NCBI GenBank assembly: GCA_902803035.1 | Contig: CADCON010000053.1 | Location: forward strand, 1-15,064 | Direction of reading: 5' to 3' | Origin: an uncultured Ruminococcus sp. | GTDB lineage: Bacteria > Bacillota > Clostridia > Oscillospirales > Acutalibacteraceae | DNA length: 15,064 nucleotides | In this document: positions 6,985 through 14,549 of the stretch, piece by piece | Numbering within the stretch: the stretch's first letter is position 1 | How the letters are laid out: each line of letters starts with the position of its first letter | Position numbers and translations under genes: made by a program | The notes under the pieces: model-generated | What the model saw: the letters and a program-made list of their open reading frames with translations, nothing else | What the model was told of the DNA's origin: nothing | The model's database searches: none

Positions 6985-7656
6985 TTATCTTACGCAGTAC
7001 TGCTCCATGTAGGCTTCCATTCGCGCCTTCATCCCGTCGTCGATGTAAATCCTGCCGTCGACAGGATTATTGTGGAGTATTGAAATGATCTCCTCAACCG
7101 TCACGATGGGATGAACCACAATGCCGAATTCTTCATAGACCTCCTGAACGGCAGTCTTCTCGCCCTTGCCTTTTTCCATCCGGTCAACCGAAATCACCAT
7201 GCCAGCAATCTCGATATCGGCGGCCTTTTTCAGCACGGGGAGCGTTTCGCGTATCGCGGTGCCGGCGGTGATGACGTCCTCCACAATGAGAACCCGGTCG
7301 CCGTCCTGCAGCTTGTATCCTACCATGGAGCCGCCTTCGCCGTGATCCTTGATTTCCTTGCGGTTGAAGCAGTAATTGATGTCGCGCCCGAAAAGCTCAA
7401 ACATCGAAATGCCGGCCGCCACGGCAAGCGGAATGCCCTTGTAAGCCGGGCCGAAAAATGCGTCAATCCTGCCATCCACCCGCTCGTTGATCGTGCGGGC
7501 GTAATATTCGCCCAGTCTGGCAGCCTGCGCTCCGGTCTTATAATTTCCCGTGTTGACAAAATAAGGCGTCTTTCTGCCGCTCTTTGTGGTAAAATCCCCG
7601 AAAAGCAACACACCTGAGCGAACCATAAACTTAACAAAATCCTCTTTATATGACAT
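6985..7656 (-). CDS. pyrE: Orotate phosphoribosyltransferase
   Basis: Cytosolic enzyme of pyrimidine biosynthesis that joins orotate to PRPP to give OMP. The 223-aa protein shows the PRPP-binding loop VLIVEDVITAGTA (residues 122-134) and the flexible catalytic loop RKEIKDHGEGG (99-109), both complete. The length is normal for the longer pyrE type. ATG at 7656-7654, with GGAGG ten bases upstream. It has its own promoter (7697-7725) and appears to be separate from other pyr genes; downstream genes are of a different function, so the operon is unusual. No PyrR-type attenuator is visible in the short leader. Confidence 0.96.
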   Translation of the reverse strand: MSYKEDFVKFMVRSGVLLFGDFTTKSGRKTPYFVNTGNYKTGAQAARLGEYYARTINERVDGRIDAFFGPAYKGIPLAVAAGISMFELFGRDINYCFNRKEIKDHGEGGSMVGYKLQDGDRVLIVEDVITAGTAIRETLPVLKKAADIEIAGMVISVDRMEKGKGEKTAVQEVYEEFGIVVHPIVTVEEIISILHNNPVDGRIYIDDGMKARMEAYMEQYCVR

Positions 7657-7696
7657 GAATCCGATACCTCCGACGGAAAAATTCTGATGCTTTAAT

Positions 7697-7725
7697 ATTA
7701 TAGCATCATAGGCGCCTTATTGCAA
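7697..7725 (-). promoter_or_regulatory. Promoter of pyrE operon
   Basis: Minus-strand TTGCAA (7725-7720), 17-bp spacer, TATAAT (7702-7697), with TGC before the -10 (extended -10). It lies 41 bases before the pyrE ATG, downstream of the terminator of the previous operon. Confidence 0.85.
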
Positions 7726-7740
7726 GCATAATTTGACAGA

Positions 7741-7780
7741 GAAAACGCCGGACACATTGAAAAATTCACTGTGCCCGGCG
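7741..7780 (-). terminator. Intrinsic terminator of the CotH-VTC-DUF4956 operon
   Basis: Minus-strand CGCCGG-GCACA and TGTG-CCGGCG arms (7746-7780, one mismatch, 10 paired bases) enclose an A/T-rich loop and are followed by GTTTTCTCT. It is placed after the folded element that trails DUF4956 and just before the pyrE promoter. Confidence 0.8.
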
Positions 7781-7798
7781 CGTATGAAGAACAGGGAT

Positions 7799-7879
7799 AC
7801 GCTGAATAACGGCGCGGCGTTGATGATGCGCCGCGGGGAAACGCCCTGAAACGGGGGGAGAAATCGGATAATTCAGCGT
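7799..7879 (-). other. Folded intergenic element (candidate structured 3' UTR or small RNA)
   Basis: Between the DUF4956 stop and the terminator is an 81-nt segment enclosed by a perfect 9-bp inverted repeat (ACGCTGAAT at 7799-7807, ATTCAGCGT at 7871-7879). Inside are a 7-bp GC stem (7813-7819 with 7829-7835) and a short CCC/GGG stem (7844-7846 with GGG near 7853-7858), so the whole can fold as a three-way junction. No open reading frame or ribosome-binding site makes sense here. The strand is inferred from the surrounding operon. Function unknown. Confidence 0.5.
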
Positions 7880-7891
7880 TTCAATCGTCGC

Positions 7892-8554
7892 TTACTCGGC
7901 GTATTCGCCGTTATAATTGACCAGAACGGCATTGATGACGCCGTTGATCGAGAGCAGCTTTTCCACAAAGTCGCTGTCTGCCACCTTGGTATTGACTTCA
8001 ACGATGGTTTCAATGCCGCCCTTGGAAACCGCCTTGTTTCTCACCTTGCCGCCGACAGACTTGATCGCCTTCTCGACCGTAGCGGAGCTGCCGTGTCTGT
8101 AGCGGATAATGATCAGATACATCGCTTCCTTTTTCTTGAGCACCGACATCACAACACAGATGGCCGAAATGACCGCCACGCAGATCAGTGCGAAGATGTA
8201 CTGATGCGCGCCCACAATAATACCCATGGAAATCGACCAGAAGAGATACATGATGTCCACCGGATCCTTGATGACCGTGCGGAAGCGGATAATGGAAAGC
8301 GCGCCCACCATGCCGAGCGAAAGCACGACGTTGGAGCTGATGGTCAGAATGATGACCGCGGTGATGACCACCATGAGAAGAAGTGACAGATTGAAGCTGC
8401 TGCTGTACATCACGCCGCTGAAGGTCTTCTTGTAGACAAAGAAAATGATCAGACCCAGAACGATGGCGACCGCCAGCGTGATAAGCGCGTCAACAGCGGA
8501 AATGCTGCCGACCTGACTGAGAAATTTTCCCTTGAAAATATCGCTGAAACTCAT
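7892..8554 (-). CDS. DUF4956 family membrane protein
   Basis: 220-aa integral-membrane protein. Hydrophobic segments lie near residues 18-41, 55-72, 73-90 and 101-140 (the last probably two helices), followed by a cytosolic alpha/beta domain (about 146-220) with ferredoxin/ACT-like strand spacing. The signature GALSIIRFRTVIKDP at about 84-98 is typical of DUF4956. The ATG at 8554-8552 overlaps the stop of the VTC gene (TAATG), with GGAAGGA upstream; the 25-residue in-frame upstream extension is the 3' end of that gene read in another frame and is unlikely to be used. Function is not established; position behind a VTC-type polymerase suggests a membrane partner for it, for example in polyphosphate transfer (inference). 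Confidence 0.9.
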   Translation of the reverse strand: MSFSDIFKGKFLSQVGSISAVDALITLAVAIVLGLIIFFVYKKTFSGVMYSSSFNLSLLLMVVITAVIILTISSNVVLSLGMVGALSIIRFRTVIKDPVDIMYLFWSISMGIIVGAHQYIFALICVAVISAICVVMSVLKKKEAMYLIIIRYRHGSSATVEKAIKSVGGKVRNKAVSKGGIETIVEVNTKVADSDFVEKLLSINGVINAVLVNYNGEYAE

Positions 8555-9294
8555 TAATACACATTCCTTCCGAAATAATTTGCCTGTGCGATACAGCACA
8601 TCGCGTATTTGGACTGGGATGACTGCCATCTTCCCAGCGGTCTTAACATATGCCTGATGTAATCCGGCAGAAAATCGTCATATTTGACTTCGAGTATCAG
8701 GCATCCCTCTTCGTATGCCGGCACAGTGAGAAGCTCCGGGTCAAAGATATCTCCGGAGGCGAGTCCCGCCCTGAGATTCATGTCAAATGTCATGCGGACG
8801 TTACCTTCATCGCAGATGAACACCTCACGGTCGTAATCCACCACCACCTGCGGCGTTAGAATCTTCATGGCGTTGTCCACATATGCCATACGGAGAGCCT
8901 TGCGCCCGCCTTCGTCAGAATTGGAAAAGATAATGTCGCTGACAAAATCAAAATCTCCGCAGACAATACTGTCGTATTCGTCAAGGGTTATCGTGTCCGA
9001 CACCTTTGAGATGCAGCTGTCAAATTTATCCTTGATCTCGAATTTGATGATTTCGTCACTGAGATCGTAGATTCTGATACGGTATTTCCGCCGCCTGCTC
9101 CAGCCGTCCATTTTCTGATTATAATCCGACAGAAGCACATCGTCAAGATACAGACTCCGGATGAAGTACCTTCCGTTATCTCCGTGATCGTCGTGCCTCA
9201 TAAAATCAAGCGCGCGCGTACTCAGTTCGTAATAGTCCCTGTAGGATATGATGTATTTCAGCTCATGCCTGAGCTTATGTCCGTTAAACTGCAA
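8554..9294 (-). CDS. VTC-type polyphosphate polymerase domain protein (triphosphate tunnel fold)
   Basis: 246-aa soluble protein made up of one VTC domain, the TTM fold that in yeast Vtc4 polymerises polyphosphate from ATP. The pattern of charged residues on tunnel strands is visible: RHELKY (E11, K13), RSLYLDD (R46), KYRIRIY (R72, R74), IKFEIKDK (K84, E86, K88), K97, VVDYDRE (R157), NVRMTFD (R167), LILEVKYD (E202, K204) and QSKYAM (K229). The predicted activity is cytosolic chain elongation from ATP with a divalent metal. The start is TTG at 9294-9292, set by GGAGGTG six bases upstream; this ribosome-binding site overlaps the cotH-like stop codon. The stop overlaps the DUF4956 start, so the two are coupled. 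An inorganic triphosphatase role is the alternative for a TTM protein, but the sequence follows the VTC branch. Confidence 0.9.
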   Translation of the reverse strand: MQFNGHKLRHELKYIISYRDYYELSTRALDFMRHDDHGDNGRYFIRSLYLDDVLLSDYNQKMDGWSRRRKYRIRIYDLSDEIIKFEIKDKFDSCISKVSDTITLDEYDSIVCGDFDFVSDIIFSNSDEGGRKALRMAYVDNAMKILTPQVVVDYDREVFICDEGNVRMTFDMNLRAGLASGDIFDPELLTVPAYEEGCLILEVKYDDFLPDYIRHMLRPLGRWQSSQSKYAMCCIAQANYFGRNVY

Positions 9295-9307
9295 TCACAA
9301 CACCTCC

Positions 9308-12274
9308 TCACGCCATATCATAGTATTTCTGCACCTGCTTGTTACTCAGGCGAAACGCTTCTTTGATCTGCTGTTTAGCCATTTCCGGCTTTTTGGTGAT
9401 GATCTCCTTGATGATCTTCTTGTTGTAATTCCAGTAGCTCACCGTCGGCTCGCCCCAACGCTCCGCCTGACGCGGCATTTCGTCCTTGATCTCAGCCGAA
9501 AGCTCGTCCATGACCGCCAGCATTCTGTCCGTGGCGAAGGTCGTCTTGACGTGCCTGAAATACCGGATGATGAATTTTTCCCGGAATTCCTTGTTTTTCA
9601 GCAGATTCCTGGGAAGGGCATTGCAGCACTGTGCCTGCCCGTGATAGGGGCCGAGCAGGAAACGCTTGACGTAATTCTTTTCATAATTGACAAGCGAAAA
9701 GGCATAGTCAAGGTCAAACAGCATCCAGTGCCACTTTCCGTCCTTCTGATCCCGGTAGCACCGGACGTTGCCCGTGTCAAGATTGGCCACATAGGTTTCA
9801 AATATCCACCAGTCCATGAAGGAATCCACATCGATCTTTGAGCAGACATAATCATAATGCTTCTTGACCGAAAGATCATGCTTCTCACAGTAATCGCACA
9901 GCGCGAGGTAATCAGCGCGGTTGCCCGCCTGCTGGATCCGCTCCCACTTGACGATATCGATTTTCCCCTTCGTCATGCCGTACTTGTGGACAAGATAATC
10001 CTCATTGAGCTTTTCCCTGAGATAGTAAAGCCCCCAGTATTCGCCGTTGATGTAGAGCGCGACCGGCTGGACTTCCATGTAATCGCACTGCATGGTGTCC
10101 CGGATCAGCCTGGCGCAGAACTCGTCCCTCATGTGTCCCCTCTTCCAGTCCTGACCGGAAGGGCGCAGCACCAATGAAGAGAACACGCTGACCGAATGAT
10201 TCCCGAAAAAGGGAAAACAGACCTCATTGACACCGTATTTTTCCGACATCAGCACAGCCAGCGCCTTTTGCTTTTCCTTGCGGGACGTTTCACCGAAAAG
10301 CCTTGTCCTGCCCTGAAACGAAACCGTTCTTTTCCCGTCGATATAATATTCAAAGGTAATCTCGCGCTCTTCATTGCTCGTGTAGTTGGGAGCGCCCTTT
10401 ACCAGACCGTTTTCATACTTCGACATGATGCCCGTCTTATTGGAAAACAGCCCGTCGGGATCAGACATGACCGATACCACGGGGATTTTATGCTTCTTTT
10501 CAATGAGAAACGTCGCTGTGACCGGCTGACTCGGAAGATATCCCTCGCGGAACGCGACCGCCCGCACAACCGTGGTTTTGTTGATGGTCAGCGGGCCGTC
10601 ATAGACCTTTGAGGAAGCCTTGGGATAACTGCCGTCGGTCGTGTAGCAGACCTTACAGTCCTCCGGCACTTCGACAGATAGCTGAAAGCCCTTGTTCACA
10701 TAGCCTCCGTCCGAGGAAAAGACCGGCAGCACGGCATATCCCTTGTAGGTGGTGCCGGCGTTTTTTTTTCCGGGGGTGGGGACGCTGAACAGACACGCCT
10801 TCCCCTCGCCTTCCTCCGAACGGCCGGATGAATGACCGTACGTCTGCTTGCCGGTGTGGAATATGTCAATGATATGTCCCGCGGGATCATACAGAAAGAC
10901 GCTTTCTCCGTCCTGCCCCAGCTTGAAGGACGCGCAGAACGCTTTGCCGGCTTTGGAAACATTCTTTCCCGTGCAGTACACCACGGCGTATTCCTCCGGC
11001 TGAAGGATGACGTCAGGGAAAACAAAAGCCGCGCCCTTTTCATCCTTGCCCAGACCGTACCCTTTAAGCGGTATGGCTTCTCCGGAGCTGTTGAAAATTT
11101 CAATGAAATCCTTGTTGTATTTTTCTCCCTTGGCCGAAACGCACATCGCTTCGCTGACAAAGAGCTTCGACGTCGGGGAAGGCATCACGGGCGTCGTGAA
11201 ATCATACGCGTAGGTCGAATTCTCCCTGCCCGGCGTGGGCGACGCAAACAGCCGGAACTGCCCGCTTACCGGGTCCCTGCCGCACGACACATTGGGATTC
11301 AGCTCCACCGCTTCGACCGAATCGACCTTGACGCCCGCCAGCGAATAAAGCGTAATCGTGTCGCCGGTACGCAGCGAAAAATCCGCGTGAAGCTCTTTTC
11401 CGCTGCCGGAGCTACCTTCGCCGGAGCAAAAGACAAGCAGATACTGTCCCGCGCCGATCACCGCGTTCTGTGGGAAGAACCACTTCCCGTCGCCGTTCGC
11501 GCTGTCCGAAAGCGAGTAGCCGTACAGGCTGACCTCCCTGTCGGAGGAATTGTACAGCTCTATCCAGTCACAATAGCGGCTGTCGCTGTCGTAAATGACA
11601 TAGGTGTTCTTTGTCATGTATTCATTGATCAGCAATCCGCTGTCGGGAAACTTCAGCTTCTGCTGGTCATCCGAGACGCTTCCGGTATTGGCGGCTCCCG
11701 GAGACGGCTCCGCGTGCCAGAGATATTCACCCGAAGCGTTGTCCAGACCGTAGGAAATATTCGGCAGCGTACATTCGGGAATATCCAGCTGCTGAACGAC
11801 ATCGCCCTCCGGATCGCTGAAAATCAGGGTTTCACCCTTGGAGGACAGCTTGAATGCCGTGTGGATATTTCCTTTTTCATCCACCTTGTCCAGCCCCGAC
11901 AGATAAACGATTCCGTATCCGTCCGGCTCCAGAATCATGTCGGTCGGAATCCGCCATTTATTGGCCATTCTCACGCTGTCGGAAAGCAGACAGTTCCTGA
12001 GATTCAACGGCTTGTCAGACGTATTGTGAAATTCGACCCAATCGCAGCAGCTCCCGTCCGGAAGGGGCGCGTAGTAGCTGTTGCGGCTCATGACCTCGCT
12101 GATCACGACGCTTCCGGCAATCTCCACGTCAAACCGCTCCTTTTCCTCCCCGCAGCCCGTCAGAAACGCCGCGGCAGCCATCACCGCAAGGAAAACCGGA
12201 ATGATTCTGATGCCGGCAGAACAAAATAGCTGCCGCAGAATACTCCGTCGCCGGATTTCCGATGCCATTGTCAC
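9308..12274 (-). CDS. CotH-type kinase lipoprotein with three lamin-tail domains
   Basis: About 988-aa surface lipoprotein. Numbered from GTG 12274: signal peptide with lipobox FLTGC (Cys41); three lamin-tail-like beta domains near 55-190, 213-350 and 370-505 (recurring ISEVM/INEYM/VSEAM, DWVEF/DWIEL/DFIEI and YLSG/FCSG/YCTG motifs); a chitobiase/hexosaminidase C-terminal-type domain near 520-592 (CYTTDGSYPKASSKVYDGPL); and a CotH atypical kinase domain near 598-890, with GRTRLFG, NGEYWGLYYLREKL, NLDTGN (831-836) and the metal-binding DLD (854-856). CotH proteins are Fam20C-like kinases; in Bacillus they phosphorylate spore coat proteins CotB and CotG. Here the enzyme is outside the cell and the substrate is unknown. 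GTG 12274 is chosen because GGTGG lies seven bases upstream; ATG 12268 is the alternative. It is the first gene of the operon. Confidence 0.88.
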   Translation of the reverse strand: MTMASEIRRRSILRQLFCSAGIRIIPVFLAVMAAAAFLTGCGEEKERFDVEIAGSVVISEVMSRNSYYAPLPDGSCCDWVEFHNTSDKPLNLRNCLLSDSVRMANKWRIPTDMILEPDGYGIVYLSGLDKVDEKGNIHTAFKLSSKGETLIFSDPEGDVVQQLDIPECTLPNISYGLDNASGEYLWHAEPSPGAANTGSVSDDQQKLKFPDSGLLINEYMTKNTYVIYDSDSRYCDWIELYNSSDREVSLYGYSLSDSANGDGKWFFPQNAVIGAGQYLLVFCSGEGSSGSGKELHADFSLRTGDTITLYSLAGVKVDSVEAVELNPNVSCGRDPVSGQFRLFASPTPGRENSTYAYDFTTPVMPSPTSKLFVSEAMCVSAKGEKYNKDFIEIFNSSGEAIPLKGYGLGKDEKGAAFVFPDVILQPEEYAVVYCTGKNVSKAGKAFCASFKLGQDGESVFLYDPAGHIIDIFHTGKQTYGHSSGRSEEGEGKACLFSVPTPGKKNAGTTYKGYAVLPVFSSDGGYVNKGFQLSVEVPEDCKVCYTTDGSYPKASSKVYDGPLTINKTTVVRAVAFREGYLPSQPVTATFLIEKKHKIPVVSVMSDPDGLFSNKTGIMSKYENGLVKGAPNYTSNEEREITFEYYIDGKRTVSFQGRTRLFGETSRKEKQKALAVLMSEKYGVNEVCFPFFGNHSVSVFSSLVLRPSGQDWKRGHMRDEFCARLIRDTMQCDYMEVQPVALYINGEYWGLYYLREKLNEDYLVHKYGMTKGKIDIVKWERIQQAGNRADYLALCDYCEKHDLSVKKHYDYVCSKIDVDSFMDWWIFETYVANLDTGNVRCYRDQKDGKWHWMLFDLDYAFSLVNYEKNYVKRFLLGPYHGQAQCCNALPRNLLKNKEFREKFIIRYFRHVKTTFATDRMLAVMDELSAEIKDEMPRQAERWGEPTVSYWNYNKKIIKEIITKKPEMAKQQIKEAFRLSNKQVQKYYDMA

Positions 12275-12306
12275 TTCATTACCACCCTGTTTCAATAATA
12301 TAACAG

Positions 12307-12332
12307 GCGGAGGACTCGTTGTTTTCCTCCGC
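12307..12332 (-). other. Hairpin in the leader of the CotH operon
   Basis: GCGGAGGA and TCCTCCGC form a perfect 8-bp stem with a 10-nt loop, about 30 bases before the GTG start. One arm contains a Shine-Dalgarno-like GGAGG held in the stem, next to an ATG that is in frame with the gene. It could affect translation or be an operator-like repeat. Confidence 0.5.
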
Positions 12333-12345
12333 ATCAGTAAGTTCT

Positions 12346-12373
12346 ATTTTATCATACTATTTTGAAAAGTCAA
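12346..12373 (-). promoter_or_regulatory. Promoter of the CotH-VTC-DUF4956 operon
   Basis: Minus-strand TTGACT (12373-12368), 16-bp spacer, TAAAAT (12351-12346) preceded by TGA (extended -10). It is divergent from the nadE promoter, with about 60 bp between their -35 boxes. Confidence 0.75.
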
Positions 12374-12378
12374 TAAAT

Positions 12379-12404
12379 CATCCGATTTTTTTGCGTTTCG
12401 GATG
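12379..12404. promoter_or_regulatory. Inverted repeat between divergent promoters, possible operator
   Basis: CATCCGA (12379-12385) and TCGGATG (12398-12404) are perfect inverted 7-mers separated by 12 bases, one of them a T7 run. The repeat sits directly upstream of the CotH-operon -35 and about 28 bp from the nadE -35, a natural place for a shared regulator. No regulator can be named. Confidence 0.4.
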
Positions 12405-12431
12405 TCAACAAAAAACGGAATCAAAAAACTG

Positions 12432-12460
12432 TTGCATCATTCATGAGTGCGCTGTATAAT
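12432..12460 (+). promoter_or_regulatory. Promoter of nadE
   Basis: TTGCAT (12432-12437), 17-bp spacer, TATAAT (12455-12460), 36 bases before the nadE ATG. Confidence 0.85.
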
Positions 12461-12496
12461 AAAAGCATATCTCAAGTCGAAAGGATTTGAATTCCT

Positions 12497-14407
12497 ATGA
12501 AAGACGGATTTATCAAGGTGGCTTCAGGCGTACCTGAAATCGCGCTCGGAAACTGTGAGCTGAACGCGGGCAGAATAATCGCCATGGCACGGACAATGGC
12601 TGCTGCCGGCGTCAGACTGGCGGTCTTCACCGAGCTTGGCGTGACCGGCTATACGCTGGAAGATATGTTTGCCCAGCAGACGCTCCTGACCGCCGCCGAA
12701 AATGCCCTCGCGCGTATTCTGGAAGAGACGGCGGATCTGGATATGCTCGCCGCAGTGGGCGTTCCCGTTCCCGTCGGATGCTCTCTCTACAACTGCGCCG
12801 CGCTGATTAACCGAGGGAAGCTCCTCGCGCTCATTCCGAAAACCCATATTCCCACCTATTCGGAATTCTACGAGGGCAGACGCTTCACGCCCGCGCCGGA
12901 AAAGGGATTCTTCCTCACCTACGCCGGACAGAAGGTCTTTCTCGGGCAGGGGCTGCTCCGCTGCGCCGGACTGCCGCAGCTGGTTGTCGGCGCGGAAATC
13001 TGCGAAGACGCATGGGTGCCGTGTCCCCCGTCCATCGGACTTGCCAGGGCGGGCGCCAACGTGATCTTCAACCTTTCCTGCTCCAACGAGCTGATCGGCA
13101 AGTCGGATTACAGACGCTCGCTGATCAGGGGGCTTTCCGGCAGCCTGCTTGCGGCCTATATCTACTGCTCCGCCGGAGACGGCGAATCCACCACGGATCT
13201 GGTTTTCTCCGGACACTGCATGATCTGCGAGAACGGCTCCATGCTCGCCCAGCAGCGGTGGAGCACCGGCACCTTCATCTCAGCCGACATTGATATCCAG
13301 CGCGTTGACGCCGACCGCCGCAAAATGACCACTTTCACGGCCGCGCCTTCCGGACAATACCCGCTCATCGGCGAATTTGATCTTGAAATAGCCGAAACCA
13401 AGCTGGAACGCCGCTTCTCCCCCACCCCCTTTGTTCCCTCCGACAAGGCGAATCTGGAAGAACGCTGCCGCGAGATCATTCATATCCAAAGCGCCGGCCT
13501 TCAGAGAAGAATCAAAGGCGCGCACGCCCAGACCGCGGTCATCGGACTCTCCGGCGGTCTGGATTCCACACTCGCCTATCTGGTCACAGTGGACGCCTTC
13601 AGAAATCTGGGCAAGCCGCTGGAGGATATCGTCGCCGTCACCATGCCCTGCTTCGGCACCACCTCCCGCACCAAATCCAACGCCCAGAAAATGGCGGAGG
13701 CCATCGGCACTTCCTTCAAGGAAATTGACATCCACGCCGCCGTCAAGCAGCATTTTGCCGATATCGGACATGACGGCGTAACCACCGACGTCACTTATGA
13801 AAACTCGCAGGCGCGCATCCGGACGCTCATTCTCATGAATACCGCCAATAAGCTCGGCGGTATGGTCATCGGCACAGGCGACCTCTCCGAGCTGGCTCTC
13901 GGCTGGGCGACCTATAACGGCGACCATATGTCCATGTACGGCGTCAACGCCGGCGTTCCCAAAACGCTCGTGCGCTACCTTGTCGGCTATTTTGCCTCCG
14001 TTGCCGGGGAGCCTCTTCAGTCCGTGCTTTACGACGTTCTCGATACGCCCGTCAGCCCGGAATTGCTGCCGCCCGAAGAGAACGGCGACATTGCCCAGCG
14101 CACCGAGGACATTGTGGGTCCCTATGAGCTGCACGATTTCTTCATGTATTACATCATGCGCTTCGGATTCCCGCCCCACAAAATCTACCGCATAGCCCTT
14201 CAGACCTTCGAAGGCCGCTATTCCCCGGACGTCATCAGAAAGTGGCTGGCCAATTTCGTGCGCCGCTTCTTCACCCAGCAGTTCAAGCGCAGTTGTCTTC
14301 CGGACGGTCCCAAGGTGGGCAGCGAGGCGATTTCTCCACGCGGCGACTGGAGAATGCCCTCCGATATGCTCTACGCCGACTGGATGCGCGACGTCGAAAG
14401 CATCTGA
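12497..14407 (+). CDS. nadE: Glutamine-dependent NAD+ synthetase
   Basis: 636-aa two-domain enzyme that amidates nicotinic acid adenine dinucleotide to NAD+, with ammonia made from glutamine. The N-terminal nitrilase-type amidase domain (about 1-300) has the complete triad: E46 in FTELGVTGY, K115 in IPKTHIP and C169 in VGAEICEDAW. The C-terminal ATP-pyrophosphatase domain (about 320-600) carries the P-loop LSGGLDST (351-358) and the motifs IGTGDLSELALGWATY and MYGVNAGVPKTLVRYLV. Length and ending (PDGPKVGSEA...RGDWRMPSDM) are normal for the full-length bacterial enzyme. ATG at 12497, with AAAGGA upstream (spacing about 11 bases). It is monocistronic; no clear terminator follows. Confidence 0.97.
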   Translation: MKDGFIKVASGVPEIALGNCELNAGRIIAMARTMAAAGVRLAVFTELGVTGYTLEDMFAQQTLLTAAENALARILEETADLDMLAAVGVPVPVGCSLYNCAALINRGKLLALIPKTHIPTYSEFYEGRRFTPAPEKGFFLTYAGQKVFLGQGLLRCAGLPQLVVGAEICEDAWVPCPPSIGLARAGANVIFNLSCSNELIGKSDYRRSLIRGLSGSLLAAYIYCSAGDGESTTDLVFSGHCMICENGSMLAQQRWSTGTFISADIDIQRVDADRRKMTTFTAAPSGQYPLIGEFDLEIAETKLERRFSPTPFVPSDKANLEERCREIIHIQSAGLQRRIKGAHAQTAVIGLSGGLDSTLAYLVTVDAFRNLGKPLEDIVAVTMPCFGTTSRTKSNAQKMAEAIGTSFKEIDIHAAVKQHFADIGHDGVTTDVTYENSQARIRTLILMNTANKLGGMVIGTGDLSELALGWATYNGDHMSMYGVNAGVPKTLVRYLVGYFASVAGEPLQSVLYDVLDTPVSPELLPPEENGDIAQRTEDIVGPYELHDFFMYYIMRFGFPPHKIYRIALQTFEGRYSPDVIRKWLANFVRRFFTQQFKRSCLPDGPKVGSEAISPRGDWRMPSDMLYADWMRDVESI

Positions 14408-14500
14408 GTCTACCGCTCTGCCGAAATTCCGCTCAGCCCGCTGTCATTTTCGGAAAAACGCCATTATTAAATTCATAAAAACCGCGTATGCAAGGCAAAA

Positions 14501-14514
14501 ATAATCTAGATTAT
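14501..14514. promoter_or_regulatory. Perfect 14-bp palindrome next to the Fe-S scaffold promoter
   Basis: ATAATCTAGATTAT is a perfect palindrome whose end is one base from the -35 box. The position suits an activator or a metal/Fe-S-responsive repressor. It shares ATAAT/ATTAT arms with Fur-type boxes but lacks their 7-1-7 layout, so the regulator is unknown. Confidence 0.45.
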
Positions 14515-14515
14515 A

Positions 14516-14544
14516 TTGACAAATTCGCTGCTTTGTGATACAAT
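14516..14544 (+). promoter_or_regulatory. Sigma-A promoter of the Fe-S scaffold gene
   Basis: TTGACA (14516-14521), 17-bp spacer, TACAAT (14539-14544), with TGA before the -10. The start would fall near 14551, giving a leader of about 180 nt. Confidence 0.9.
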
Positions 14545-14549
14545 ATCCA

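Noticed and set aside
7733..7770. TTGACA on the plus strand as a promoter into the intergenic folded element
   Set aside because: No -10 box lies at suitable spacing, and it overlaps the terminator of the minus-strand operon.
10832..12229. A 465-codon open frame on the plus strand opposite the CotH-type gene
   Set aside because: It is fully antisense to a gene with clear domains, has no ribosome-binding site or recognisable protein features, and reads as basic, low-complexity sequence. It is a by-product of codon bias on the other strand.
13280..14179. A 299-codon open frame on the minus strand inside nadE
   Set aside because: It is antisense to the ATP-pyrophosphatase domain of a complete nadE, its translation is glycine/histidine/aspartate-rich without any known motif, and no promoter was found.
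14408..14470. Terminator after nadE
   Set aside because: CCGAAA...TTTCGG can form a short stem with a long loop, but it is followed by A-rich rather than T-rich sequence, so there is no convincing intrinsic terminator.
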